Positions 10,803 to 22,207 of a DNA stretch of 64,000 nt are shown here, one piece after another. A program made the position numbers and the translations under genes. Origin of the DNA: Hymenopus coronatus (taxonomy: Eukaryota > Arthropoda > Insecta > Mantodea > Hymenopodidae); contig CM060895.1 of assembly GCA_030762935.1 (NCBI GenBank), forward strand, positions 79,678,001-79,742,000, read 5' to 3'. The notes below the pieces were generated by a model. That model did not search any database, had not been told where the DNA came from, and saw only the letters and a list, made by a program, of their open reading frames with translations. The first letter of the stretch is position 1. Every line of letters starts with the position of its first letter.

Positions 10803-13047
10803 AAAATGCGTTGCGACCTGTTCGCGGAAGTTTATCTTACCCAACGCAGTGTTTCCAAAATTTGCAAAGATCTTGGAATTACCTATATTACCGTTGGCGC
10901 TAGTGTTGCTGTCGCTAATTGAAATCGCTCACGTATAGGCATCTAGAGGCTGAACATGCGCAGAACAGTACGCTTAAAAGGCTTTAAAGGTGAGATGGTT
11001 TAAAGATATTAGGATTTAATAATTAACATGAAGTATTTCTATGCTGCATAACTATACCAACCGCAGGAAAAATGATTCCGAAATCACTTTCTATCGGTAA
11101 GAATAAATTGTAGCATTTGTGATTTGTGTTCCCAATTCATTCGATTTATTCTTGTGGCTTTCCTCGGTCACTAAGTGAATGATAATTTATTTTAGGTTTC
11201 CGATAAATAAACTAAAATTACTGAGTAAATCGATAGCTGCTCCGAGGCGTGACAAACTTGTACCATCGAAATACCATAGAATATCCTCAATGAATTATTT
11301 CCATGAGAATAAGCAAGATGATGCTAAACCCTGACACAGTTTCTTCAATAGGTATTTAATTTCCCCTCTGATCTGAAAAAAGTAATTGGAACGTAATTTC
11401 ATTCGTATAACTACTTTGTATATGCTAATTAACATTAAAAGGTAGTGCTAAAATATTAGATTCAATATCATAATTTGTCCTAAATTTAAAAAATTACCCG
11501 AAATCTCGACTAACTTAGTTTTTCAAATCTGTAATTTCAGACTAAAACCAAACCATAGGGTGCTAAACAGGAATTTTGCAAAAATGTTAGAACATAAAGA
11601 ACATTATGTAATAAGCGATTCTAATTTTTGATTTGTTTATAAATTCTTTCAGGAAGCACAGACCGTACTCTCTTGTGGTGCACATATTAATATACCTATA
11701 TTATCTAGTTCAAGTATACCACTGATACAAATCGTTTACTTAACGTCTTGTATGTAATTTACTAATGAAGAATACAGGTATCTGATTTCACGTTTGTTTT
11801 ATTTTTAAACTGTACATACCATCTCTGAGAATCCAGCATCTGATATTTTTTTCCTGCTAAATCATTTTAATTATTTGTTTTTATATTTATTTACATACCG
11901 CCTTAGGCAATATCGTCGTATTACCACTGTGAGGTTATATAACAACTGCTTAAATTGTTGAGGTGAACATTTAAACTCTACTTCTCAAATAACTTAACAC
12001 ACATTCAGTATCGCATTCATATTCCCAGGCTCTTGAGGGTGGGAATAATAACCATGAGATATCAGCATCAGCCTAGAATCGAACCCAGTATATATTTTAT
12101 TTTTTATTTTTAATTCAGCCTTTTGACAGCTTTACTGATACCACTCGTAATAAGCCTTATTTATAATTCTTGTTAACTTTGTGCATTAAAGTAAAAAGCA
12201 GAAAGTATACATGGAATAACTGAGAAGAAACTCCTAAAACAGAATTAAAGCTGATTTATGCTTTCTGTGATGCTTCATCCCGTTTATAAAATACTTTAAA
12301 TGCGATAATCAAACTTTTGTTTTGTTCACTTGTAGGATGAAATTCCGTCTAGTCAATGGAATGATTTTATTCAACACCCAAAAGGATATTCAAAGTCTAA
12401 TCCCTGCGCATAGATGCTGACGATCATATAGTACGTGTTGTCGCAATTATTTCCTACTGAGGTATTTTTTGAACATAATTATAGCTGTTTTAATTTACAC
12501 TGCTTTTCCATTATAAGCTATGTATTGCGCGCGTCCTTGGACGTCTTTTGCCCTACATTAAATTCTACAATTCCCGACACTTGCACTGGTCTGAGCAGCC
12601 AGGCATGTAGGGGTTTAATGCACCCTAGGTCGATAATAAGACTTCTATGAACATAATTCCAAATAAGAGGAGGCTCAATTATAATCCTTGAACAACCCTA
12701 AATTATTCTGTGTAAGTCTGACTCACCTGTATTTCGTACTATCATGAGAAAAATCATTCTCGTTTGGTTTTCTAGCCTATTAGTTGTTATGTGTATTGTG
12801 TTTGGGGAGAGCGGGGTTAATTTTTACATGGGCTATCCTTACATTTCGATTTTAAACATCCCGACAGATTTACAGTTTTCTTTGGTATGCCAGCAAGTAC
12901 ACTGGCCTTTGTGCATAGTGCATTGTAGACATACTAGGAGAGCGAATGTATTTTCCTTCTTTTAAAGTATTTTTTTACATCTGAAAGTAATTTTAAAGCT
13001 GTTAAAGATCGAAGGGCGTTTTAAAGGTGAACTTCTGTTATAAACAA
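10803..13047. other. Quiet AT-rich region, largest clean gap in the window
   Basis: About 2.2 kb with no PER or SINE copy that I can recognise, no tRNA-like box and only short open frames (at most 73 codons, at 12,744-12,965) with no domain. A gypsy-like or host-gene remnant cannot be excluded but nothing supports one. Confidence 0.4.
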
Positions 13048-13868
13048 TCTGATGTGTTCCATTCACATGACCTTTTTTACATCTCTGTAACACATTGTTG
13101 CTGAAAAGCTTATTATTCGTTTCATACTAATCGAGATAAAATTAGCAGAAATTGTCTTAATAGTTGCTTCCTTGTAAGTAGAAGGGAAATAAGGGAATAC
13201 ACTAGGCTAAAGCGATAGTCAAAATCTTTAAAAGCTGATTGCCATGTTATTGAAATTCGCTTCATTTTATGGCCAGGAGTTTCCGTATAAGAAAAGCAAG
13301 CATTTTAAATCTGAAAGAATATTTCAGAAACGGTCAGCTCTACAAAAAAGGAACGTAAATGATATATATATTATGTGTTTTAATGAGATCTATAGTTTTG
13401 TGTTGCACGTTTTTGTCTATCTCTTACGCTTTGCCAGTTACGCAAACTTATGCAGAAGAAAAGGGTTTCAAAGGTTATTCTCAGAAAATTCAAGATATAT
13501 ATTTTATTTGTAATGCAAATATCTTTCACATACGATATTTTAATCAAAATCGCTATAGCCATTTTTTAACAAATACAAATTTTCGGATTTTTTTCCGTGT
13601 AAAGGGTAGTTGGCGGTGGAGGGATTTTCTTGAAAATCTTTGTGTCGCATCGTTGGAAGATACTGAACTTAAATACCAGGTTCGCTATTTAACCGACTTT
13701 CGTTTTTGAGCTGTGCTACCCAAAAACACACACAGAGAGAAATGTTTCCAGAAATGCTATTTTGGGGGTTCATGTATTTCCGATGAAATCTCGGTATCGA
13801 ATTTCTGGATGGAATACAATACAATACCTTCTTTATACACCATGTGTATAGTTCGTGTAGAGAAAGTA
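13048..13868 (+). mobile_element. PER copy, near full length
   Basis: Begins TCTGATGTGTTCCATTC and ends atgtgtatagttcgtgtag then AGAAAGTA. The palindrome has decayed on its left arm (ccttctttatacaccatgtg). It contains the CA tract in shortened form (aaaacacacacag). An 89-codon and a 116-codon frame across it are read-through of the repeat. Confidence 0.86.
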
Positions 13869-14292
13869 ATAGTACAACTTGATCAATTTTAACTTTTCCA
13901 CATGTTTGAAAGTCAGATTCTGTCTCTTGGACTGTAACAATGTTTCTAAAAATACATCGACGGAAGCTAGCAATGAATACTTCATTCAACTTCTGAACTC
14001 CAAGTCAGTGCAGTTTACCAGCTATTCAATGTCTTTATATTTACACAAACTCTGCTTGAGCTTCTCTTTGGCAAATCCTCAAGCTTGTTGACAAATGTTA
14101 TCAGTGTGATTACTTAGATAAACATTCCTGTTTTATTCACGTGACAGATTCTTGTACAAATTTGAACGTGAACACCGCATACAGTTCAGTCTTCAACCCC
14201 AAAGAAATAGAGAAATTAATCCTAAATAAGGGTCCCCGGAACTGTTTATTTTCTATTTAATGTATTCGAAAGTAAGTAAGGATATTTTATTT
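13869..14292. other. Unassigned spacer
   Basis: Short AT-rich stretch between oppositely oriented PER copies. No feature is supported. Confidence 0.35.
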
Positions 14293-14939
14293 TTACTTTT
14301 ATAGCCCGTATTTACAAAGTAGCTATATAGAAAAGTTATTAATATTTGAGTTCTCCCCGAGTCTGAAAAAAAGCATTTTTAGACAGACTGTGGACAGCAT
14401 AGCTCAAAAACAAAAACACCTTAAATATCAAACTTGGTATTTATCTTTAGTATCTTCCAAGAATATGACACGAAGTTTATCAAGAAAATCCTCCTACCAC
14501 AAACTAACTCTTACATGGAAAATTTTACTCCGGATGAGTTTTGTAGAATTTTGCATAACGGTTATACCATAAGCTATAGATCGAAAATTACTGCATAAAA
14601 ATGTAGATCTCGTTAAAACATATGTTATGTAAAGTAGACTGTTTCTGAAATATTCCTTGCTATTGGTTTCAATTTTAAACTAGTTTCATTTCATCTTTCT
14701 TGTTTCACTGCAAGCCATGAAAATGTACATTTTTACATGGGACCAGCTTTTAAAAGATTTGACTGTCGATTTGACCTAGTATATTCCCTTGTGTAATTTC
14801 TACTTACAAGGAAGCAAGTAATAAGACAATTTCTGCAAATGTTTATCTTGATTAGCACGTCGTAAATAAAATAATAATTTTGTAAGGAAAGTTGTTTGTG
14901 CAGCAGCTAGAGAAGATCATGTGAATGGGAAACATCAGA
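14293..14939 (-). mobile_element. PER copy with two internal deletions
   Basis: The left palindromic end is recognisable as tacttttatagcccgtattt then acaaagtagctatatag. About 60 bp are then missing before gagttctccccgagtctg. A second loss removes the segment between ttacatggaaaattt and ctccggatgag. The rest is colinear, ending gtgaatgggaaacatcaga. Length is 647 bp against about 850 for full copies. Confidence 0.8.
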
Positions 14940-15019
14940 TTTTACGTGTTGTAACGTCGACCACGATACTTCCATGCTAATAATAATTATTGTCTTTGCA
15001 TGGCAACTAAATTTTGTTG

Positions 15020-15330
15020 TGTATGCATGTTCGTTTATCGTATTTCATAGTTTCAACAACGAAGTACGTACGAATATAAAATTGTGTGTTTTATTAAACA
15101 AATCTCCATTTGAGGCATAGAGAATGATGCAAGAAGCTTTTGTTGAAGCAGCGGTGAAGAAAACTCAGATGTATGAATGGCATAAACGTTTCAGTCAAGG
15201 TTTTCGAATGCTGAAGAAATTGATATACATACAGACACTAGAGTATCTGCAAATGGTTTCCAGGAAGGCTTACAGTCTCTTTACACGCAGCGCCAGAAGC
15301 GTGTCACTGAGGAAGAGAACTATTCTAAAG
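15020..15330 (+). pseudogene. mariner-family transposase, N-terminal fragment
   Basis: The frame at about 15,124-15,240 reads MMQEAFVEAAVKKTQMYEWH then KRFSQGF. This is the pattern of the second helix-turn-helix of mariner transposases (an L-x-x-A-F/Y...hSxxxxhEWhxRF-x-x-G motif). Upstream, out of frame, NCVFY and NLHL fit the expected hCVx-hLxKS region. Immediately downstream the text degenerates although SLRKRT may continue the linker. No catalytic D residues are visible, so only the DNA-binding part survives. It is frameshifted and dead. The gene family is inferred from the motif and the paralogous remnant at 36.8-37.5 kb. Confidence 0.55.
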
Positions 15331-16392
15331 GAAATATGTAAATTTCCTTATGGTAACTTGTTTTTGTGTTATTTACACATTCCGGAAACTTTTGAATGTA
15401 GTATATACTTCGGCGAAGTTATAATGACCACCCGCCTATTTTCCCTTCTTTGCGACCTCACTTATGTTCGACATAGTAACGTCATTATCATCTCTGCTAC
15501 GCATCAAAAATTGCGGTAAATGAATGTTGCCAACCTATGAAAATGTCGCTAAAGGAAAAACCCCAAATTTTTTCAATTGTGGCTACACCATGGTTCATTG
15601 GAATATGTGGCTTCACAGATCTTTGCTATTCTTTTCTTTTGCCTTTGGATGCATTTCTATACACTCCTTTTTTTCTAGAAAAAAAGTTACTCTCAGCTAG
15701 TGCCGTAATTCCTCAGCTACATTTTATAGCTTAGGAACCTCTACCTTCGGTTCCGCTATGTTCAAGTTGAGAATGTTGGCAACACATGAGAGAGACGGGC
15801 AGAAAAGTAATGTTGCAATGCAATGAATGCCTTAACTGGGACGTCCGTTACGTTTATGAAACAAAGTGACGCAGAAATGAACATGTTATGGATATAAACA
15901 TATTATAATTGAAAATATGTGTGAATACGTTTACAAAAGTGTTATTACTGTGTACTTTCCACATTTTTGTATTCTAATAGTACGTCATGTGATGGAAGTA
16001 TGCCTTGAGTCCGAAGGTTTACCGAAAGAGGTATAAATTACACGAAATCCACAGTCCCAACCATATTATAATGGGAATCTTAGGTAATGGCAAGCCTGTG
16101 ATGTCCCTGTAGCGTTCTACATTCTACTGCGAGCCGTAATTAAGTCTTCTTTAGTTCAGAGATGAATGTATTTGCTGTGCTGCATTGAATCCTAATGACC
16201 TCGCATACACTATGCAAGCCATGAGTAATGCAGGTTATTTGGTGCTGATTGGTATACATGGGTTTCAATTGTGCAAATGCTGAGCCCATATATGTTGCCT
16301 GGTCAGCGACATCTTGTCACATTTTGCAGTGCGGTATTCCTGTGGGCGAGGGATTCCAGCAACAATAATGAAAACCACGCACAGTGTTTGAC
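15331..16392. other. Unassigned spacer downstream of the mariner fragment
   Basis: A 65-codon frame at 15,537-15,734 shows no domain. No terminal inverted repeat of the mariner fragment could be found on this side. The remainder is ordinary AT-rich sequence. Confidence 0.35.
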
Positions 16393-16508
16393 TTTTCAAA
16401 ACATTTTTACTTCCTGTGAAATCTTAGTATCCATCTTTTTCATGAAATGAAATAAGTAGGCACCTTCCCTACCTATTATTATAATATATATAAGTGCTAA
16501 AGAAAGTA
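16393..16508 (+). mobile_element. PER right-end fragment
   Basis: Carries only the last 115 bp of the element: ttttcaaaacatttttact, cctgtgaaatcttagtatcc, a decayed palindrome and AAAGAAAGTA. It is followed, after five A residues, by the left end of another PER in the same orientation, forming a head-to-tail junction. Confidence 0.72.
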
Positions 16509-16513
16509 AAAAA

Positions 16514-17024
16514 TCTTGTGTGTTCAATTCACATGGCTTTCTGTATATCTCTGCAATAAATTCTTGTTAAAAAACTTATTCTTCTATTTACCTCATGCTA
16601 ATTGAGTAAAAATTAGCTCAAAGATCTTATTACTTGCTTCCATGTAAGCAGAAAGAAAACAAGGAAAAACCATAGGCTAAATAGATAATCAAATTTTTTA
16701 AAAGCTAATTGCTACGTGATTCAAGTTCCTTTGTTTGTATGGCCACGAATTGGCAAATTCTCGTATGAGAAAAGTATTTAAAAGGAAACCAATAAGAAGG
16801 AACATCTCAAAGGAAAAAAAAATGTATACAACATAAATTGTGTGCTTTAATGAGCTCTACATGTTTTGTGTAGTAAGTTTTTGTATATCTCTTACACTTT
16901 ACTAGTTATGCAAAATTCAACAAAATGTATCCAGGATAAAGATTTCTTTAGAGCCTTTTCCCAAAAAATTCAAGCTATACATCTTATTAGTCATGCAACT
17001 ATTTTTAATATACGTCATTTTAAC
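16514..17024 (+). mobile_element. PER copy, right third missing
   Basis: Starts TCTTGTGTGTTCAATTC (left end) and follows the family order to cattttaacg near 17,024. There the expected atcaaaatcgttagag is replaced by unrelated gtgctaatcgatataagc. Truncation point is inside the body. Confidence 0.8.
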
Positions 17025-17354
17025 GTGCTAATCGATATAAGCATTAGCAGAAATGCTTTTTAATGTTTTTTAAAAAAAGTCGTTATATACAGTGAAGCTA
17101 TCTTCTTTTACAAATCTGGACATTCATTGCAGACACTTGCTCCACTAGATTGGGTGTTGGTGATCTGGACGCGTTTCGACAACCTTCGTAGTCATTTTGT
17201 TGCTGATTAGCTGGGAAGCTTTTACGTCTAATATAGGCGTCATTCTGATTGCAGTGACATCAGGTGGTAGAAGACGGACATCTGCCTTCTTCTTACGTGA
17301 CCTTGGCGAACTCTGGTGGAACGTTTCGGAACTGTTTGCTAGTTTTGAGTCCTT
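17025..17354. other. Region between PER and Penelope remnant
   Basis: About 330 bp. Probably includes the decayed 3' trailer of the Penelope-like element on the minus strand, but no motif confirms this. Confidence 0.3.
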
Positions 17355-17612
17355 AGCTCAACTTTCAAAATTACATCTGTTGGTGGTATTTCAAAGTTAA
17401 CCACATTAGTGCTATTACTATGCAGATCATATCCCAGATATCCAACTCTTTAGGAGTATTAATGACTTTCAGTAATTTAATTTCCTGTCCAATTTTGCGA
17501 TTAGTATTCCAGAAATGATTGGCTACTGTTGATTTATCAAACTGATTCAATTTAATGTTTCCATGATGTTCCTTTAGACGAATTTTTAAGCTTCTCTTTG
17601 CTCTCCAGTGTA
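17355..17612 (-). pseudogene. Penelope-like element, GIY-YIG endonuclease domain remnant
   Basis: Minus-strand translation from about 17,593 downward gives SLKIRLKEHHGNIKLN, FDKSTVANHFWNTNRKIG, EIKLLKVINTPKELDIW. After a frameshift, NSTNVVNFEIPPTDVILK follows. This matches the order of the Penelope C-terminal endonuclease: hydrophobic-K-x-R-hxEH, then S-x-hAxHh-x-N-T-x-H-like, then a hydrophobic strand and an 'h-x-E/W' helix. The invariant Arg and the EH pair are present. The GIY...YIG strand just upstream is nearly gone (YTGE remains out of frame), because the PER copy at 17,613 begins there. No N-terminal RT is attached. Inactive fragment; Penelope assignment is inferred from pattern. Confidence 0.6.
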
Positions 17613-18339
17613 AATTGTTTTATTACTTGATTCTTTGGGAGCGAAGGGAAATTTGGCTAAAGTCACATCCTTTGAAAGCTGGTCGCATATAACAATTAAG
17701 CTCGATTCGCTTTGCAAGGAGGAGTAAACAAAAATGAGATGAAAGGAAAAGTAATCCAGTTTGACAAAATTTACTTAGTTTAAACCTGAAACCAATAACA
17801 AGCAATATAATGAAAATGATCAGCTCTGGGACAAAAATTCATTTGACGTAAATTGTGTGTTTTAACGAGATCTGTATTTTTGTGGCAGGGTATGTCTCTC
17901 TCTTACAGTTTAACCGTAATGCAAAACTCTGCAAAACGCATCCAAAACAAAGAAGTCTTTAGAGGATATGTCCAGAAATGTTAAGTATACATTTTATTTG
18001 TGATTTAAATATCAACATTATTAGAGTCATTTTTGAGAAAAACATTTTCAAAAACGTTTCTATGTATAGGATAGTTTGAGTTGGGAGTATTTTCTTGAAA
18101 AGCATGTCGTATCCTTGAAAGACACTAAACGTAAGTACCAAGTTTTATGTTTAACGTCCTTTATTTTTTTGAACTATATGTCTACAGACACATACACACA
18201 TACGAAGAATTTTGTAAAAATGATTCTATTGGACTCGGGTACCTCAAAATATATATTTAAAGTGACTTCAGTATTAAATTTTAGGGTGCAATAGCATCAC
18301 CTTCTCTATATATTATGTACAAAGTAAGTGTTGAGAAGG
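17613..18339 (+). mobile_element. PER copy, left end missing
   Basis: Enters the family at ttattacttgatt (about 100 bp from the usual left end) and continues to a decayed palindrome (tatattatgtacaaagtaag) and GTTGAGAAGG. It abuts the Penelope remnant at its left, so the truncation point is also the border of that element. Confidence 0.78.
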
Positions 18340-18428
18340 GGGGACAAAAAAGGAGTTATAACCGGGCTATTTGTTGTTGAAATGTCCTGTTTTGATTACA
18401 ACTCATCTCGTGATGAAAAATTAAAAAA

Positions 18429-18908
18429 TCTGATGTGTTCCATTTGCATAATTTTCTCCGCAAGCTGTTGTTCCAGAAGATTGTTCATTTGTCTGCATCG
18501 TGGTAATTGAAATAAACATTAGTAACAATGATTATATTAGTATCAAGTAGAATAGAAATAAGGGAATAGAGCAGGTTAAAGCTATAGTCAAATCTTTTAA
18601 AAAACTGGTCGTTAGTCAAACAATTGACTTTCGGTTCGCTTGGCAGGGCCAGGATAAAACAAAAGAGATATGAAAAGAAAAGTTACCTCCCGTTGAGAAA
18701 GTTTTAGTAGCTTAAAATTGAAACCAATAATAAGGATTATCTCGGAAAAGTATAACTACAGAACAAAAAAACTGTATATGATATAAAATGTATTTTAACG
18801 AGATACAAATGTTTTGTGTAGTAAGACTGAGTATCTCTTACAGTTTACCAATTATGCAAAAATTATTCAGAATGAAATGGATGCCAGGGACTATTCCCAA
18901 AATATTCA

Positions 18909-18948
<40 letters not shown>

Positions 18949-19445
18949 TAAAAATGGAATCTACAAGTATAAAAATAACAAAGTATATAAAAATGGAACC
19001 AATGTTTTCCTTCATTCTTAAAAGTTTGAATTTTGGGCACAATTATTTTTTGGGGGGGAGATAAGGCCTTTGTTATTTTACTCAATTCATCCCTTACCTA
19101 CTGATCCAATTCATTCATGTAAAAATCTTTAATATGTGGCATTTTATCAATATCGTTAGAGCGTGTTTATAAGAAATTGAAAATTCATAAAAAATGCTCC
19201 ATGTAAAGGGTAGTCTTCGTTGGGGGATTTTCGCATACTTGGAAGATACTTTAGTTTGTATTTTAATAGCATTTTGATTTTTAAATTATGTTGTTCGCAG
19301 ACACACAATTGCTTTGTGAAAATGCTTTTTTAGCTTCATGGGGCCTTCAAAACATATATTTCCGGTAAAATATTGGTATACAATTTTTGGGTGGTGTATA
19401 ATAATTTTTGTATCTATTTTTACATATATGCGCTAGAGAAAGTAA
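18429..19445 (+). mobile_element. PER copy with (TA)n and a 200-bp internal insertion
   Basis: Left end TCTGATGTGTTCCATTTGC follows a run of A. The family order is kept to aatattcaggatata (18,911). Then come a (TA)n tract at 18,911-18,946 and about 165 bp of unrelated sequence including a G-run near 19,052. The family resumes at tcatgtaaaaatctttaat (about 19,116) and ends ctagagaaagta. Confidence 0.8.
18911..18946. repeat. (TA)n microsatellite inside PER
   Basis: Eighteen or so AT units. It lies at the same consensus position (gatatacattttatttg) as the (TA)n at 52,451-52,508 inside another PER copy. Confidence 0.95.
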
Positions 19446-19930
19446 AATCCCAAACAGAATGGAAAGCCAAGAGGAGTTAAACTCAGGACCTCCCGAATAT
19501 AGAACACTTTCATCGTTGTTGCAATGACCTCTTATACCTCATACAAACCTCTCTAGATTTATTCAGTCTATACAACAACACGTTGTATATAGATTTGCAG
19601 AATTCTATAGCGAAAATATCTAAAGGGACGAGATAATGTGACTTGGCTGGTCAGGAATATAAAGTGTGGAAGAGTTAAACCTCATTCCTGAAACTGCCGA
19701 TTTACTGCGCCAGGAGCCACTACTGCAGTGTACGTGCAGTCAAACATTGGATGCTCCTTTTGCTATGCAGTACGCATTACTAAGTTGGATCTCAAAGCAT
19801 GCTCCGCGAGGCTAGGTAGAATACATATGTTGTACACCGCGTGGACCAACTGCCCGATTTTGATGTGTGCAAATGTTCCTTCGTGCATTAAAAAGTTGCA
19901 GAACTCAACGTAGCTATTTCAGGTTAAAAT
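19446..19930. other. Unassigned spacer with a weak tRNA-like trace
   Basis: gagttaaactcaggacctcc at about 19,474 resembles the complement of a tRNA B box as in the SINE heads, but no D-stem partner can be found, so no SINE is called. Confidence 0.3.
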
Positions 19931-20860
19931 GGTAAACTGGGAAATGCTGAGTCAGTCAGTGCAATTGGCAGGCTGAGGGCAGCCCGAGGTGTGCTAGACG
20001 TGTCCCTGTTCTCGGAGAGAACTTAACCACGTTCTGACGGGATTGTGGGTTTTGCAGGATGGCGGGTGTGTTTTGGGGTTGTGGAGTGACAGGAGGAGGC
20101 AAATATTGCTCCTCGACGGTTGCCTTGATGGTGCAACGGCCCTTTTGCACCGCTGGTGTGTGTTAATCAAAATGTTTGTTTTGAGGTTTTAATTTTGAAT
20201 CCAAACAAATTTTGAAGGATTATAAGGAGCTTAGTCGTAGCAGCTGTTGGTGGTGCTCCTTCGTTACCGGGAATGCCCGCAAGCAATGTGGGGAAGCCGG
20301 TATCGCCTGAAGTGGCGGTTTGTGGAATCGCTGAGTGAACTTCGGTTTACTCTCTTATCGTGGGACGGTGAGGCGGGTTGCGCTCATTGAGAGTAGGTAA
20401 AGGTATCTCTCGCTATAGTTTGTCAAGGTAATTAAAAATATTACCATATTTCGATCCGTGCAGCTCACCCGTTCCCCTCATTACACTTTAGCTGGTCAAC
20501 GTTCGAGAAAGGAAGAGGTTGCCATCAGCGCTAGCTCGTGTTACCATAAGCGCGTGCATGGCTGAATGTAGGATGAGAAAAAGTGATTGTTTTCGAAAGT
20601 AAGTGGCAATGCTGTAAACAATCTCCCTAGCCTGTCCTATAAGACACTTACCAGTTAGGTGTTAATAGTTCATAGTTTATATACTCTTGCAATAAACACT
20701 ACACTATGTTTGTGTTCACTCACTTGCAAAGCCCTGTCTGTCTTGCTCCACTGACAAAAACCTCGCGATGCACATGTGTCATTTAGACACGCAGGCGAAG
20801 GGAGAATGACGTAATCGGCAATAGTTACGCCCACAAAACTCTGCGCACATTTTTATTACC
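19931..20860. other. GC-richer block, possible exon or retroelement end
   Basis: About 0.9 kb distinctly richer in G+C than its surroundings, with a TATA-like tagtttatata at about 20,675 and AATAAA at about 20,692 followed by a GT-rich stretch (tatgtttgtgttc). That arrangement would fit a polyadenylation site on the plus strand. No continuous frame or recognised domain was found on either strand (the best is 64 codons). It could be a host exon or UTR, or an LTR or LINE UTR. Confidence 0.35.
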
Positions 20861-21180
20861 CTGACAGCGTATAGTTGAGACACCTGGAAATATAGGTTTC
20901 ATAATAAGGTGAAATAAATTTACAACAGAAAAAATAATCCCTTACTGTAATGTGTTGCTTTACAAGGTTGAATGTAAGGTAAGGTGCGGAAACGTGGATG
21001 TTGATATCGAGCAACTTCATATGATTATGATATTTGAACCGCCTACACTTATTGTACATACTAGATGAGTTATAGAAACTATTACAGTAAAAATACACTA
21101 AAATAAAAATTAGCTTGTCTTGATTTTCATTCCATAACTGAATCGATCGGAGCTGAAAGGCATTACAGCTATTTATTGTT

Positions 21181-21987
21181 TGTATATATGGTACATGGTT
21201 AGAGAAGGTATTGCACTCTACACCCAAAAATTAAATACCAGATTTTGCCGGAAATACACATTTTGGGATCACCTATATGCAAAAAAAAGCATTTTCACAG
21301 AAAGATCCGTGTGCATGCGTGCGTGCAATATACTACACTTGATATTTAAGTTTAGAACCTCTCAAGTATGCGGCACCAAGATTTTGAGGATAAGCCCCCG
21401 ACCACAAACTACCCTTTTATATGGACATAATTTCCAAAAATTTTGATGCACTAATACTGTTGATTAAAATACCGCATGTTAAATAATTTACATAACAAAT
21501 AAAATATATATCTTAAATTTTCTGGGATTAGCCTTAGAACACCTCTTTATTCTGTGTAAATTTTGCTGAATTTTGCATAGCTGATAAACTTTAAGAGATA
21601 GACAATAACTTCCTACAAAAAGTCAGATCTGGTTAGAACAGAAGATTTAAGTCATATACATTTTGTTTGTTGAGTTGGACCATTTCCGAGTTATTCCTTC
21701 TTGTTGGTTTCAGTTTTGAAATACTTTAAAAGTTTCTCATTCAGGATTTTGTAAACTCTTTGTAATGCTAAGAAACGGATTTCAACACATGGAACCAGCC
21801 ATTAAAATATTCGATTATTACTTTAGCCTAGTGTCATCCTTATCTCTCTCTACTCAGATGGAAACAAGTAATAAGACCATTTATGCTAATGTTTTTCTGG
21901 ATCAGCATGAAGTAGATAGAAGAATAAGCTCCTTAGTAATAATTTGTTGCATAAATGCAAGAAAAGACTTGTGAATGGAACATCAGA
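21181..21987 (-). mobile_element. PER copy, near full length
   Basis: The palindromic end is eroded (tatatatggtacatggttag then AGAAGGTATTGCACTC). The body is colinear and the right end reads ttgtgaatggaacatcaga. Faces the rearranged sense copy at 22,208. Confidence 0.83.
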
Positions 21988-22207
21988 TTCTTGCAACTTT
22001 TCACCAGAAGGTTATTAAAAACTAGTGGAAACTTGCAAATCACGCAAATATAAATTATGATATATATTCGTATAAACTGGTGGTTATATATAATATAGTG
22101 GGAAAATACAATTTAAAAATGTCGTCTATACCTCCTTTTTCAAATGTGAGCTATTATCATCTTGGTCAATAGTTCACTATCTGTATTGATAATCACATTT
22201 TAAAAAA

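Noticed and set aside
20612..20757. Short LTR with TGT...ACA ends, TATA and AATAAA
   Set aside because: The ends can be placed only loosely, there is no matching flanking duplication, and no primer-binding site follows. Described only as a GC-richer block.
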